A stretch of DNA of 64,000 bases from Pseudomonas fluorescens (GCF_900636825.1 NZ_LR134318.1:3753501-3817500); one strand, 5' to 3'; counted from the first letter of the stretch, positions 1 through 9,513 are shown. Notes: generated by a model from the letters alone, not told the origin. Program-made: numbers and translations.

Positions 1-476
1 TCATTGTGTTCACCTAAGCGCTGGACGGTGATCGGGTCACCGGCGGCCAGCAGGATTTTCTTCAGGATATATTCGAGGGTTTTCAGCTCTTCGCGGGAAA
101 TGGCGCCGGCCAGTTCATTCATCGCGTCGGCGCCGATGTGTGGCAGGCGATCAGCCAGTTGCTGGCCCTGCTCGGTCAGCTTCAGCTGCACCTGCCGGCG
201 GTCGCCTTCGCTGCGCTGGCGGATCAGGAAACCTTTCTGTTCCAGACGATCGAGCATGCGCGTCATCGAACCGCTGTCCAGCGACAGATGCCGGCACAGC
301 TCGGCCGGCGTGTCGACGCCGAACTGGGCCATGATGATCAACACCTTGAACTGCGCGGCGGTGATGCCGTGAGGTTCCATATGCGTGTCGATGATCCGGT
401 CCTTGAGCAACGCGGCACGGCCAAGCAGCAGCCCGAGATGGCAATGTTTAAATTCGTCGGGGGTGAAATGCTTCAT
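1..476 (-). CDS. MarR-family transcriptional regulator (partial, runs off left edge)
   Basis: Reading leftwards from an ATG at 476, at least 158 codons are open and no stop is reached before the window edge, so the last residues are missing. The protein starts MKHFTPDEFKHCHLGLLLGR and has the MarR winged-helix core: recognition-helix segment around TPAELCRHLSLDSGSMTRMLDRLEQKGFL, followed by the wing RQRSEGDRRQVQLKLTEQG. Members of this family bind palindromes as dimers and usually repress their own gene and a neighbouring efflux or detoxification operon, released by small phenolic ligands. Two operator-like palindromes lie directly upstream, which supports autoregulation. The target operon would be beyond the left edge, so the ligand cannot be inferred. 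Confidence 0.9.
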   Translation of the reverse strand, partial: MKHFTPDEFKHCHLGLLLGRAALLKDRIIDTHMEPHGITAAQFKVLIIMAQFGVDTPAELCRHLSLDSGSMTRMLDRLEQKGFLIRQRSEGDRRQVQLKLTEQGQQLADRLPHIGADAMNELAGAISREELKTLEYILKKILLAAGDPITVQRLGEHN

Positions 477-490
477 GTGCTCACCTAATA

Positions 491-543
491 ACTGCCTAGG
501 CAGTGAATGTATGTCGAGATGTTACTGCTTAGGCAGCGAATGT
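491..543. promoter_or_regulatory. Tandem MarR operator palindromes
   Basis: ACTGCCTAGGCAGT at 491-504 is a perfect 14-bp palindrome, and a second copy with two changes, ACTGCTTAGGCAGC, lies at 524-537. Both are followed by GAATGT, so the two form direct copies of a 20-bp element 33 bp apart, close to three helical turns. They lie 15-60 bp upstream of the MarR start codon, the usual position for autoregulatory MarR operators. Binding by this regulator is inference. Confidence 0.75.
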
Positions 544-611
544 CAACGCAATAGTTAGGTTGCTTTGTAATTAGTTGACCAGTGGAGTTGGTTTTACGGT
601 GCCCGCGCGGA

Positions 612-712
612 CGCCATCGCCAGCAGGGCTGGCTCCCACAGGGGATCTGCGGCGAACACAACATGTGTGTAAGTCACAGATCCAAGGTGGGAGCCAGCCC
701 TGCTGGCGATAG
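612..712. repeat. REP inverted pair (BIME)
   Basis: Two oppositely oriented REP elements: the left arm contains CCAGCAGGGCTGGCTCCCAC and the right arm GTGGGAGCCAGCCCTGCTGG, separated by about 40 bp. It lies between the MarR gene and the 3' end of tamB. Confidence 0.85.
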
Positions 713-743
713 CAACGACTCGGTTTAAAGGAGGAAGCGCGCT

Positions 744-3700
744 CTAGAAATCCCGCTTGTAGAAAATATCCAGCGAACTCGCCACGCCACTGGCCGCTTC
801 GACGTAGACCTTCTTGCTCAGCTTGTAGCGCAAGGCGATGGTGCTGGCCGGTTCGAACACGCCGACGCCGTAGCGCAAGCTGAGCTTCTCGGAGATGTTG
901 CCGCTGGCGACGACGCTGGTGTCGTTGCCGCTGCCCTGGGTGTCGAGCTGGAAATCCTCGATCCCCAAATCCTTGGCCAGACCACCCGTCACGCCGGCAC
1001 TGCCCATCAAGCCCAGACCCAGCGCCGCTTGCGCGAGCATGTTGTTGTCCTCGCCGCTGGTGCTCAACGGACGGCCCAGCACCAGATACGACAGTGCCTG
1101 TTCCTGACTCATGGCTGGCTCGGAGAAGATCTGCGTGGTCGGCTGCTCGGCGCTGCCGCTCAGGCGTATACCGGCGATGACGTCGTCGGTCTGGCGGATC
1201 GCTTCGATGTCCAGATACGGCTGGTCGATGGGCCCGGCGAACAACAGGCGCGCGCGGCGTACGGTCAGGCGCTGGCCATAGGCGCGATAGCGGCCGTCGT
1301 TGAGCCACAGTTCGCCGCGGGTGTCCATGTTGTCGCCGATATGCACCTGCCCCTGCAGATTGGCGGTCAGACCAAACCCGGCAAAACTCAGCTTGTCCTG
1401 GCCAACGATCACGTCGATGTCCATTTTCATCGCGATCGGTGGTTTGCCCTCTTCGGTCTGCGCGCCGACGATGATCGTGTCGTCAGAAACTTTCACGGTC
1501 GATGGCGGCAACTCCCGGACGGTGATTTCGCCTTTCGGCACCAGCACCTTGCCAGCGATCTTCAATTCATCGCCGGCCATGGAAATTTTCAGATCCGGGG
1601 CCATTTCAAGTTTGGCGTAGGGTTCGACACTGACTGGCAATTGCGTGCCCTTAAGCGCCAGATCGACCACCAGCGCCTGCCCCCACGTCACGTTGCCGTT
1701 GAGGCTGCCCTGGCCGCTCTTGCCACTTTTCCAGCCGCCGTCCAGACGCACCGACTCACCGGCGATCAGCGCGGTCAGTTGCAGGTTCTGCATTTCCATC
1801 GGCAGTTCGGCGCCTGAGACTTCGCCGTCACTCAGCTGCACCGTGCCGTTGACCAGCGGCGCGAGCAAGCCGCCGGAAAGCGTGCCGCTGCCGTTGAGGC
1901 GCCCGGTCAGTTTCTCCACCATCGGCACAAACGGCCGCGCCACCGAAAGATCCACCCCGCTAAGCCGAAACGAGCCCGTCAGCGGTTTGTTTTTCGGTAG
2001 CGGATTGAGCTGCGCCTGCACCATCAACTCGCCGAGTTTGCCGCCGACGAAGTTGAGTTCAGTGTCGACGCGTTTGGGCGTGAGTTTGCTGGTGAGTTTC
2101 AGCGTCTGGTAGGGAAAGTCCAGCCACTGCTGCTTTTCACGAATGCGCAACGTGCCGCCACTGGCATCGATACTGACCACGCCGTTCGGGCCGCTCGCAG
2201 GCAGGTCCAGTTGCAGATCGGCGTTGAGCCGGCCCTTCCAGGCGAAGTCCTTGGGTAACCATTGCGCAAGGCTTTCGATGGGGAATTGCGTGAGGTGATA
2301 GCGCAGCTTCGGCTCGGGCATCAGGCGCTGGTCTTCACCGCACAGGCTGGCGCTGCCGGACATCCAGCAATGCGCGCCGAAATTGATCTGGCCATCCGCC
2401 AGACGCTCAAGCCTGGCCGGATTCTGCAATTTCCAGTCCTGACCACCAGCCTGAATATCGCCGCTGGCCAGGCGCCCGCGCCAGTTGCCCTTGTCCAGAT
2501 TGCCGTCCAGACCCAGCGCCAGTTTGAGCTGCGGCCCGATCAGGTCGAGGTTGAGTTTCTGGCTTTTGATATCGCCCTGAGCATTGGCCGTCAGGGTGCC
2601 CAGCGAGGTATCGCCGGCCTGAATGCCGCTGCCTTTCAGATTGATCCTGGCCCGCTGCGCACTGTCGAGCGTGGCGTCGAGGTTGAGGCTTTGCAGGCGG
2701 TTGTCCTGAAAGACCAGTTGCGAGCCTTGCAGATCGAGCTTGCCCTGTGGCGCCTTCAGCGTACCGGCGACATTCACCTGACCGTTGACCTGCCCGCGCA
2801 ATTGCGGCCAGAGCTGGGCCAGACGCGGCAACTTGATGTCGATCTGTCCGCCGAGTTTGTCCTGCAGGCTGCCCTTGCCGCTGATGCTGTTGTCGCCAAG
2901 GCGGATTTGCAGAGCGTTGAGGTTCCACTGCTCGCCGGCGCCGTCAGCCTTGGCCTGCAAAATTGCCGGTTGGCCGCGCAGTTTGCCTTTGAGGTCGAGG
3001 TCGGCGCTGAGGCTCAGTCGCTCATCTTTCATCTCGCCTTTGCTCTTCAACGGCCCGGCCAAAGTGCCCGGCAGTTCCGCGACCCAATAAGCCGGGTTGA
3101 GCGCCGACAGATCCAGCGCGGTATCCCATGCGATACCGTCGGCGAAGCGCACATTGACGTGCCCTTCGGCTTTGCCCTGCCCGGCTTGCATGACCAGTTG
3201 CGGTAAGGCGATCTGTTCCAGACTGCCGCTGAACGGGCTGCTCAGAGTGAACGCCCCGGCCGGGCCATCCAGCGCGGCGGCAAAATTACCGAGGTAATGA
3301 CCATCGGTGTAGGACACTTCGCCAGTGAACGTGCGCAAGGCGACCTGAGGTTCGTCGATTTCGTTGTACAGCCGGTGCCACGGGAAGTCCTGCCAGTTGA
3401 CGTTGGCTTCGGCGCTAAGCCCCTTGCTCCAGTCGACACTGCCGGTGAGTTTGAGACTTTGTTTGTCGTTGGCTGCGAGATCGAGTCCGGCGATTTGTGC
3501 GCCGTTGGCGTCGACCTTGCCTTTAAGCAGCAACGCGACCGGGCTCTTGTCAGCGGGAAGCAAGGCGTTGCCGTTTAGCTGGTAACCGTTTTTCAGGTCG
3601 CCTTCGCCGGTCAGCACCAGCTGATTGAGTTGCAACGTGTCCGGCAGGTCCGCGCTCGGTTTGAATGCCTCGGAGGTAATGCGCACTCTGGCTGGCAGAT

Positions 3701-4418
3701 TCTCCGTCAGCGGTTGCAGTTCGCCAGTCAATTGACCTTGGAGGTAACCCCGGCTATCAGCGTGCAGGTTGAGGGTTTTCAACAGGTCGCCATCGACCTT
3801 CAACGCCAGCGTCCACGGCTCGGTGCCCGGCGACGGCAGCGTCAGCTCACCGGCAATATTCAACGGCCAATTGCCGCTCGGTTGCAGCAGTCCGGAGAGA
3901 TTCAGGCTAAGTTCGTCACGCTGCAACTTCACGCTGTCAATCTGCAGACCCTGGGCAGTCCAGTGCGCCGCCAGTTGCAGGCCCTTGAGCTGTTCACTGC
4001 CGTTGAACAACAGGCTACCGACCTCGACATCGCCCAGTTCAATGGCCAGCGGCAATTGCAGATCGGGCAGTTTGATCGGGCCACTGTCAGTGGTTTCTTC
4101 GCTCGGCGGAAATTGCAGGATGACCTGATCGGCTTTGAGCTGATCAACGCACAGCGTCATGCGTGTCAGGCACAGCGGCGACCAGGCGAAGATTGCCTTG
4201 TCCAGTTCGACCCGGCTCGTGTCCTGCTGCCACACCAGATGGTCGGCGCTCCACTGCCCACCGAGGTGACCGTGGAAATTTTCCACGCTCAAACCTGGTA
4301 CACGGCCCAGCGCCCAGCGGCTGCCCGCTTGCGTGCCGAGCAGCGCAGCGAGGCTCAAGACAATCAACATCACCAGCGCCAACAGACTCAGCGCCGTAAT
4401 TTTCAAACCACGCTTCAC
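744..4418 (-). CDS. tamB: TamB, inner-membrane translocation and assembly module protein
   Basis: A 1224-residue protein starting with GTG that overlaps the tamA stop codon by four bases (GTGA), so the two are translationally coupled. The N-terminus has a signal anchor (residues about 5-27, LKITALSLLALVMLIVLSLAALLG). The body is a long series of beta-strand repeats typical of the AsmA/TamB bridge proteins. The C-terminal DUF490 domain (about residues 880-1224) ends in an aromatic residue, DIFYKRDF, as beta-barrel-interacting proteins often do. TamB spans the periplasm and works with TamA in outer-membrane protein insertion, and this class is also linked to phospholipid transport. Length fits the family (E. 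coli about 1260 residues). Confidence 0.96.
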   Translation of the reverse strand: MKRGLKITALSLLALVMLIVLSLAALLGTQAGSRWALGRVPGLSVENFHGHLGGQWSADHLVWQQDTSRVELDKAIFAWSPLCLTRMTLCVDQLKADQVILQFPPSEETTDSGPIKLPDLQLPLAIELGDVEVGSLLFNGSEQLKGLQLAAHWTAQGLQIDSVKLQRDELSLNLSGLLQPSGNWPLNIAGELTLPSPGTEPWTLALKVDGDLLKTLNLHADSRGYLQGQLTGELQPLTENLPARVRITSEAFKPSADLPDTLQLNQLVLTGEGDLKNGYQLNGNALLPADKSPVALLLKGKVDANGAQIAGLDLAANDKQSLKLTGSVDWSKGLSAEANVNWQDFPWHRLYNEIDEPQVALRTFTGEVSYTDGHYLGNFAAALDGPAGAFTLSSPFSGSLEQIALPQLVMQAGQGKAEGHVNVRFADGIAWDTALDLSALNPAYWVAELPGTLAGPLKSKGEMKDERLSLSADLDLKGKLRGQPAILQAKADGAGEQWNLNALQIRLGDNSISGKGSLQDKLGGQIDIKLPRLAQLWPQLRGQVNGQVNVAGTLKAPQGKLDLQGSQLVFQDNRLQSLNLDATLDSAQRARINLKGSGIQAGDTSLGTLTANAQGDIKSQKLNLDLIGPQLKLALGLDGNLDKGNWRGRLASGDIQAGGQDWKLQNPARLERLADGQINFGAHCWMSGSASLCGEDQRLMPEPKLRYHLTQFPIESLAQWLPKDFAWKGRLNADLQLDLPASGPNGVVSIDASGGTLRIREKQQWLDFPYQTLKLTSKLTPKRVDTELNFVGGKLGELMVQAQLNPLPKNKPLTGSFRLSGVDLSVARPFVPMVEKLTGRLNGSGTLSGGLLAPLVNGTVQLSDGEVSGAELPMEMQNLQLTALIAGESVRLDGGWKSGKSGQGSLNGNVTWGQALVVDLALKGTQLPVSVEPYAKLEMAPDLKISMAGDELKIAGKVLVPKGEITVRELPPSTVKVSDDTIIVGAQTEEGKPPIAMKMDIDVIVGQDKLSFAGFGLTANLQGQVHIGDNMDTRGELWLNDGRYRAYGQRLTVRRARLLFAGPIDQPYLDIEAIRQTDDVIAGIRLSGSAEQPTTQIFSEPAMSQEQALSYLVLGRPLSTSGEDNNMLAQAALGLGLMGSAGVTGGLAKDLGIEDFQLDTQGSGNDTSVVASGNISEKLSLRYGVGVFEPASTIALRYKLSKKVYVEAASGVASSLDIFYKRDF

Positions 4419-6142
4419 AGCTCAGGCCCCATGGAAAAGTGCAGCCGGATGCCGCCATCGTCGTCGAGCGCATGGGCCAGATCGAGGCGGATTGGCCCGA
4501 CCGGCGAGACCCAGCGCACGCCGATGCCAACCCCGGTCTTGAGGTTCGGCAGTTCGAGTTTATCGAACGAGTTGCCCTGGTCGACGAACGTCGCCACGCG
4601 CCATTTCTCGGCGATCGAGTATTGATATTCGACGCTGCCGGCGATCATGTAGCGGCCACCGATGCGGTCGCCGTCGGAGTTCTCCGGCGACAGGCTCTGG
4701 TAGTCATAACCGCGCACGCTCTGATCGCCACCGGCGAAGAAACGCAGCGACGGCGGAATCGATTTGTAGCCGTTTGTGGCGCTGCCGCCCACTTGCACAC
4801 GGCCGAGCAGGCGATGCTTGTCGAAGACGGTGGTCAGGCCTTTGACCAATGCAGTGCCATATAAAAGGTTGGCGTCCGAGCCGAGGCCTTCCTTGGCCAC
4901 TTTGCTTTCGAAACTGAGGCGATAGCCATTGTGCGGGTCGATGCGGTTGTCGCTTTTCAGGTAGGAATAACTGATGCCGGGCATCAGCAAGGTACTCAGG
5001 CCAGAGTCGTCGCCGAGTTCGTATTCTTCACGTTGCCACTTCAACGAGATCACCCGTTGCCAGCCGCTCGGTAACTTGCTGTGCCATTCCGGGCCGAAGG
5101 TCAGCAGCTTGCTCAGGGTATCGGAGCCGTCGATGTCCTCAAATTGATAGCCACCGGCCCAGCGCAATTTGTCGGTCAGCGGCGGATCGAGCGGAATGTC
5201 ATAGAACAGCCCGACGTTTTGCCGAGGCGCCGACAGCTCAGCTTCCCAGCCATAGCTGTCGCCCTGCGGATTGACCCAATGGCGCGTCCAGTTGGCCTTG
5301 ATCCGTGGGCCGACGTCGGTCGAGTAACCGAGACCGAGGCCCATGGTGCGCGGCTTGCGGGTGTCGAGTTTGACGTCCACCGGAATCACGTCGTTTTTCG
5401 CCGCGGTCGGAGCGGCATCGACGCGCACGCCTTCGAAGTAGCCGCTCGATTGCAGATCGCGATTGAGCTCGGCGATCAACTCGGAATCGTACGGTTCGCC
5501 TGCCTTGAACGGCACCATGCGTTGCAGCAGGTCTTCGTCGAACGGCGTGTCGCCCTCGAACGTGACTTTGCCCAGTGCATAACGCGGGCCGCTGGCGTAG
5601 ATCAATTCGATGTCGGCCACGCCCGCGCGCGGGTCGACCAGGAGTTTCTGGCTGGTGAAATGGCCGCTGAAGTAACCGAAGCGCGAGGCCTGATTCTGGA
5701 TTACGCGTTTGGCATCTTCGTAACGTCCATGGTTAAGCACCGCGCCGGACTTGAGCAGGTCGCTTTTCGGCACGCGAAAGGATTTCAGCGAGGCTGCCGG
5801 GCCGTCGACGCGCACGGTAACGTTGCGCAGGCGGATCGGCTCGCCGGGATCGATGTTCAACACCAGGCGCGGTTTTTCCCCGCCCTTGACGTCACTGTCG
5901 ATCTGCGGCTGGTAATAACCCAACGCCTGCGCGGCCTTGCGCGCCTGTTCTTCGGCACCGCGACTGAAGCGCAGCAAGGCTTCTTCGTCGCGATCGCCGA
6001 GGCTGCCGATATAGCCTTCTATATTGGCCTTGAGTTCATCGTTGGACGGCTTGATCCGTACATCCAATTCACTTTGCGCCAGCGCCGCGCAGCTGGATAA
6101 CAGCATCAGCACGCCGCTGGTAAATCTTCGTGGAAACTTCAT
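4415..6142 (-). CDS. tamA: TamA, Omp85-family outer-membrane assembly protein
   Basis: I chose the ATG at 6142 (MKFPRRFTSGVLMLLSSCAALAQ), because it gives a clean signal peptide; an in-frame ATG 18 bases upstream is possible. The mature protein has N-terminal POTRA domains (about residues 25-250, with segments such as YYQPQIDSDVKGG and GPRYALGKVTFEGDTPFDEDLL) and a C-terminal 16-strand barrel of the BamA/TamA type, including the VRGYDYQSLSP motif (the conserved VRG(F/Y) of barrel loop 6) and a final FSMGPEL strand. It forms the outer-membrane half of the TamAB machine with the downstream tamB, which overlaps its stop codon. About 575 residues, the usual TamA length. Confidence 0.96.
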   Translation of the reverse strand: MKFPRRFTSGVLMLLSSCAALAQSELDVRIKPSNDELKANIEGYIGSLGDRDEEALLRFSRGAEEQARKAAQALGYYQPQIDSDVKGGEKPRLVLNIDPGEPIRLRNVTVRVDGPAASLKSFRVPKSDLLKSGAVLNHGRYEDAKRVIQNQASRFGYFSGHFTSQKLLVDPRAGVADIELIYASGPRYALGKVTFEGDTPFDEDLLQRMVPFKAGEPYDSELIAELNRDLQSSGYFEGVRVDAAPTAAKNDVIPVDVKLDTRKPRTMGLGLGYSTDVGPRIKANWTRHWVNPQGDSYGWEAELSAPRQNVGLFYDIPLDPPLTDKLRWAGGYQFEDIDGSDTLSKLLTFGPEWHSKLPSGWQRVISLKWQREEYELGDDSGLSTLLMPGISYSYLKSDNRIDPHNGYRLSFESKVAKEGLGSDANLLYGTALVKGLTTVFDKHRLLGRVQVGGSATNGYKSIPPSLRFFAGGDQSVRGYDYQSLSPENSDGDRIGGRYMIAGSVEYQYSIAEKWRVATFVDQGNSFDKLELPNLKTGVGIGVRWVSPVGPIRLDLAHALDDDGGIRLHFSMGPEL

Positions 6143-6208
6143 AGGCGCGGATGCTATCACGGGCTTGGGAGCCTGATAGAACAGGTAATTTGTGAAGAAG
6201 TTCGATCA

Positions 6209-6859
6209 TTATCCCGTTGCTGTTTGTAACACCTGCGGGTTGGCATGGAAAAATACGTGTTCGCGCACCGGCCCGACGGCAACCTCGCCGATCTCCTGAT
6301 AACCCTGCCTTTTATAGAATTCCAGATAGCGCGGGTTGCCGGTGTCGAGGACTACGCCTTGCGAGGTTTCGTCGACCGCGCACCAGTTGTGCACCGCAGT
6401 GAGCAACTGTTCGCCGTAGTGCTTGCCCTGAAACTGCGGATGTACCCCGAGCAGCGGCAGCATGTGCACCGGGTCACCGGGTACGCACGCGGCGACGGCA
6501 TCGTGATATTCGAGGTATCGCCGGGTGCAGCGAAACCCCGTGCTGAGCACCATGCGCAAACGCCACGCCCAACTTTCCGTCACGCCCAGGCGCCGTTGTG
6601 GCGGCGCGATCAGGGCGATCCCGATCAAGCGGTCGTTGACCAGCAGGCCGATCGCCGGCAGATCCTGAAGGAAATGCTGTTTGACCAGTTCGCGCACCGT
6701 GGCGCGCACGCGTTGTTCGTAGCCGGGGCGTTCGGCTTCGAACAGATAACCGAAGGTTGGCTCGTGACGGTAGGCCTGATACAGCAATGAACGGGCTTCG
6801 CGGGAGTAGCCGCGGTCAAGCATGTGGATATCGGCGACGGCGGTCTGGGTTTCAGGCAT
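6209..6859 (-). CDS. GNAT-family N-acetyltransferase
   Basis: 216 residues from the ATG at 6859 (MPETQTAVADIHMLDRGYSR). The longer open frame upstream runs through a REP element and is not coding. The acetyl-CoA binding motif A is visible as MLPLLGVHPQFQGKHYGEQL, with the Q-x-x-G-x-G/A-like QGKHYG turn, followed by the motif B region VVLDTGNPRYLEFYKRQGYQEIGE. The substrate cannot be told from sequence. The N-terminal half (EARSLLYQAYRHEPTFGYLF) resembles other Pseudomonas GNAT proteins that act on small molecules. It sits alone between tamA and xthA and is probably transcribed by itself. Confidence 0.85.
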   Translation of the reverse strand: MPETQTAVADIHMLDRGYSREARSLLYQAYRHEPTFGYLFEAERPGYEQRVRATVRELVKQHFLQDLPAIGLLVNDRLIGIALIAPPQRRLGVTESWAWRLRMVLSTGFRCTRRYLEYHDAVAACVPGDPVHMLPLLGVHPQFQGKHYGEQLLTAVHNWCAVDETSQGVVLDTGNPRYLEFYKRQGYQEIGEVAVGPVREHVFFHANPQVLQTATG

Positions 6860-6980
6860 GACGGTGATTCTCCCCGGGGCGCGCTCGGAGGATGGCGCGC
6901 TTGTTGGTACGAACCTTCTGCGGGTGGTGTGGTTCCCCTGACAGGTATAGACCAGCCCTGGATCTTCATCGACTGTGAGG

Positions 6981-7080
6981 GCCCCTTCGCTGGCAAGCCA
7001 GCTCCCACAGTGTCTGTGTTGTACACAACATTCATATGCACCACAGAAACCTGTGGGAGCTGGCTTGCCAGCGATGGGGC
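6981..7080. repeat. REP inverted pair (BIME)
   Basis: Left arm GCTGGCAAGCCAGCTCCCAC and right arm GTGGGAGCTGGCTTGCCAGC form an inverted pair with about 45 bp between them, bounded by GCCCC and GGGGC. It sits between the divergent GNAT and xthA genes. Confidence 0.85.
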
Positions 7081-7182
7081 CGGGACAGACAACCCAAATC
7101 CCACAGACCAAAATGATTTCTCCCACGCTGGCCCATCTCCCCCATGTCAGCTAGCATCGCCCTTTTGCCAGGACTGCCGACC

Positions 7183-7995
7183 ATGAAGATTGTTTCCTTC
7201 AACATCAACGGACTGCGCGCGCGTCCGCATCAGCTGGCAGCGCTGATCGATAAGCACCAGCCGGACGTGATCGGCCTGCAGGAAACCAAGGTTCACGACG
7301 ACCAGTTCCCCCTCGAAGACATCCGCGCCCTCGGCTACCACGTTTATTTCCATGGTCAGAAAGGTCACTACGGCGTCGCCCTGCTCTCGCGCCGGGAACC
7401 GATTGCCATCCACAAAGGGTTCAGCACTGACGACGAAGACGCTCAGCGGCGCTTTATCTGGGGCACGTTCGCCGATGCCAATGGCGTGCCGGTGACGATC
7501 ATGAACGGCTATTTCCCACAGGGCGAAAGCCGCGACCATCCGACCAAATTCCCAGCCAAGCAGCGTTTTTACAGCGATCTGCAAACGCTGCTGGAAAGCC
7601 AGTTCCACAACGAACAGCCGCTGGTGGTGATGGGCGATGTGAACATTTCTCCCGAAGACTGTGACATCGGCATCGGCCCGGACAACATGAAGCGCTGGCT
7701 GAAAACCGGTAAATGCAGCTTCCTGCCGGAAGAGCGCGAGTGGATGGCGCGCCTGAAAAACTGGGGTCTGACCGACAGCTATCGCCACCTCAACCCGGAC
7801 GTGACCGACATGTTCAGCTGGTTCGATTACCGCAGCCGTGGCTTCGAAGATGAGCCGAAGCGCGGGCTGCGGATTGACGTGATCCTGGCATCCCACGGCT
7901 TGCTGCCACGGGTCAAGGATGCGGGCGTGGACTACGAACTGCGCGGGATGGAAAAACCGTCGGACCATGCGCCGATCTGGCTTGAGTTGAGCTAA
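7183..7995 (+). CDS. xthA: Exodeoxyribonuclease III
   Basis: 270 residues from the ATG at 7183 (MKIVSFNINGLRARPHQLAA), exactly the usual length of ExoIII. An in-frame ATG upstream would add a tail the family lacks. The endonuclease/exonuclease/phosphatase fold is marked by Asn7, the metal ligand Glu34 in GLQETK, MGDVNISPEDCDIG with the catalytic Asp and Asn, and the C-terminal SDHAPIW with the conserved Asp-His pair. The enzyme cleaves abasic sites and removes 3' blocking groups and nucleotides in base-excision repair in the cytoplasm. It stands alone and is followed by a REP hairpin that may end transcription. Confidence 0.96.
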   Translation: MKIVSFNINGLRARPHQLAALIDKHQPDVIGLQETKVHDDQFPLEDIRALGYHVYFHGQKGHYGVALLSRREPIAIHKGFSTDDEDAQRRFIWGTFADANGVPVTIMNGYFPQGESRDHPTKFPAKQRFYSDLQTLLESQFHNEQPLVVMGDVNISPEDCDIGIGPDNMKRWLKTGKCSFLPEEREWMARLKNWGLTDSYRHLNPDVTDMFSWFDYRSRGFEDEPKRGLRIDVILASHGLLPRVKDAGVDYELRGMEKPSDHAPIWLELS

Positions 7996-8000
7996 AAGCA

Positions 8001-8075
8001 AAAAGATCGCAGCCTTCGGCAGCTCCTACAGGGTACATATTCCAATGTAGGAGCTGCCGCAGGCTGCGATCTTTT
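8001..8075. repeat. REP inverted pair, GATCGCAGCC family
   Basis: AAAAGATCGCAGCCTTCGGC and its inverted counterpart GCCGCAGGCTGCGATCTTTT flank about 35 bp. Because the right arm ends in CTTTT, it could act as a bidirectional terminator after xthA. Confidence 0.85.
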
Positions 8076-8147
8076 GATCTGTCATCTTTCGGTCATCTGC
8101 CTGTCTTAATCTCCCCGGCAATCCCCTTGGCTTGTTTCGGTGCCGGC

Positions 8148-9482
8148 ATGACCCTGCGTGTTTTGTTCGTGTTTCTATTGAGCGCATGGCTGACGGTCAG
8201 CGCCGCTGCCCTGCCCCTTGCGCAAACCGGCCCGGTGCTGCGCATCCAGGGCTCCAACACCATCGGCGCCGAACTTGGTCCGGCGTTGGCCGAAGGCCTG
8301 TTGCGCGAAGAAGGCCTGCTGAACATCCACCGCGAAACCCCCGATACCGCCAACGAACAGCGCATCGCCGGTCAGACTGCGCAGGGCCAGCGCGTGGTGA
8401 TCGAAGTCGCGGCCCACGGTTCCAGCACAGGTTTCGCCGCGCTGAAAAACGCCAGTGCCGATCTGGCTGCGTCCTCCCGTGAAATAAAGGACAGCGAGTT
8501 GCTCAGCCTGCAAGCACTCGGCGACCTGAAAAGCGCCGCCGCCGAGCAAGTCATCGCCATCGATGGCCTGGCGATCATCCTGCATCCCGACAATCCCTTG
8601 CAGCAACTGGACACCGAGCAACTGGCGCGAATCTTCGCCGGCGAGGTGAAAAGCTGGGAGGACATCGGAGGCCGTGGTGGCGCGATACATCTTTATGCGC
8701 GCGATGATCAGTCGGGCACGTACGACACTTTCAAGGAATTGGTCCTGAATCGTCGTGGGAAAAATCTGAGCAGTGCCGCAAAACGCTTCGAGTCCAGCGA
8801 ACAATTGTCCGATGCGGTCAGCGCCGATCCGCACGGCATCGGCTTCATCGGTTTGCCATACGTGCGGCAGGCCAAAGCCGTGGCGATCGCCGATGGTGCA
8901 TCGCAAGCGATGCCGCCACTCAACAGCCTGATCGCCACTGAGGACTACCCGTTGTCGCGGCGGTTGTTCTTTTATTTGCCGCCCGACAAGGCCAACCCTT
9001 GGGCGCAAGCGCTGGCAAGGTTTGCCCAGAGCCCAGAGGGGCAGGCGATCGTTGCGGCCAGCGGTTTTGTCAGTCAGACCGTGCAAGCCATGAGCGTAAC
9101 GCCGAATGCGCTGATGCCCGAGGGTTATCAGTCCCTCAGCCGGCATGCCCAGCGTCTGACGGTGAATTTCCGTTTTGCCGAGGGCAGCGCCAGCCTCGAC
9201 AACAAGGCGCGGCAGGATCTGGCGCGAGTGCTCGACTATATAAAGCGCAATGGCAAGACCGAGCGTGCGGTGACGCTGGTGGGGTTTGGCGATCTCAAGG
9301 ATGACCCGGCGCGAGCCGACCTGCTGTCGAAGCTACGGGCGATGGCGGTGCGTCGCGAGCTGGTGAAGAACGGTGTGGTCATGCGCGAAGTGCGCGGATT
9401 CGGCGCGCTGATGCCGGTCGCGACCAACAGCGCGGATGAAGGCCGGATCAAAAATCGGCGGGTTGAGGTTTGGGTGTATTGA
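8148..9482 (+). CDS. PstS-like phosphate-binding / OmpA-domain fusion protein
   Basis: 444 residues from the ATG at 8148 (MTLRVLFVFLLSAWLTVSAAALPLAQ), which gives a clear signal peptide. Residues about 25-300 are a PstS-type periplasmic binding domain: VLRIQGSNTIGAELGPALAEG at the start, HGSSTGFAALKNASADLAASS, and the RDDQSGTYDTFKELVL motif for oxyanion binding. Residues about 320-444 are an OmpA-like peptidoglycan-binding domain (LTVNFRFAEGSASLDNKARQDL, VTLVGFGD, NRRVEVWVY). The combination suggests a cell-wall-tethered periplasmic protein with an anion- or sugar-phosphate-binding lobe. No pst transport genes are nearby, so a role in uptake is uncertain. A TAA or TGA stop is followed directly by a REP pair. 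Confidence 0.88.
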   Translation: MTLRVLFVFLLSAWLTVSAAALPLAQTGPVLRIQGSNTIGAELGPALAEGLLREEGLLNIHRETPDTANEQRIAGQTAQGQRVVIEVAAHGSSTGFAALKNASADLAASSREIKDSELLSLQALGDLKSAAAEQVIAIDGLAIILHPDNPLQQLDTEQLARIFAGEVKSWEDIGGRGGAIHLYARDDQSGTYDTFKELVLNRRGKNLSSAAKRFESSEQLSDAVSADPHGIGFIGLPYVRQAKAVAIADGASQAMPPLNSLIATEDYPLSRRLFFYLPPDKANPWAQALARFAQSPEGQAIVAASGFVSQTVQAMSVTPNALMPEGYQSLSRHAQRLTVNFRFAEGSASLDNKARQDLARVLDYIKRNGKTERAVTLVGFGDLKDDPARADLLSKLRAMAVRRELVKNGVVMREVRGFGALMPVATNSADEGRIKNRRVEVWVY

Positions 9483-9513
9483 GCCTGATGTTGATGTGTT
9501 GAACCTGCTTACG

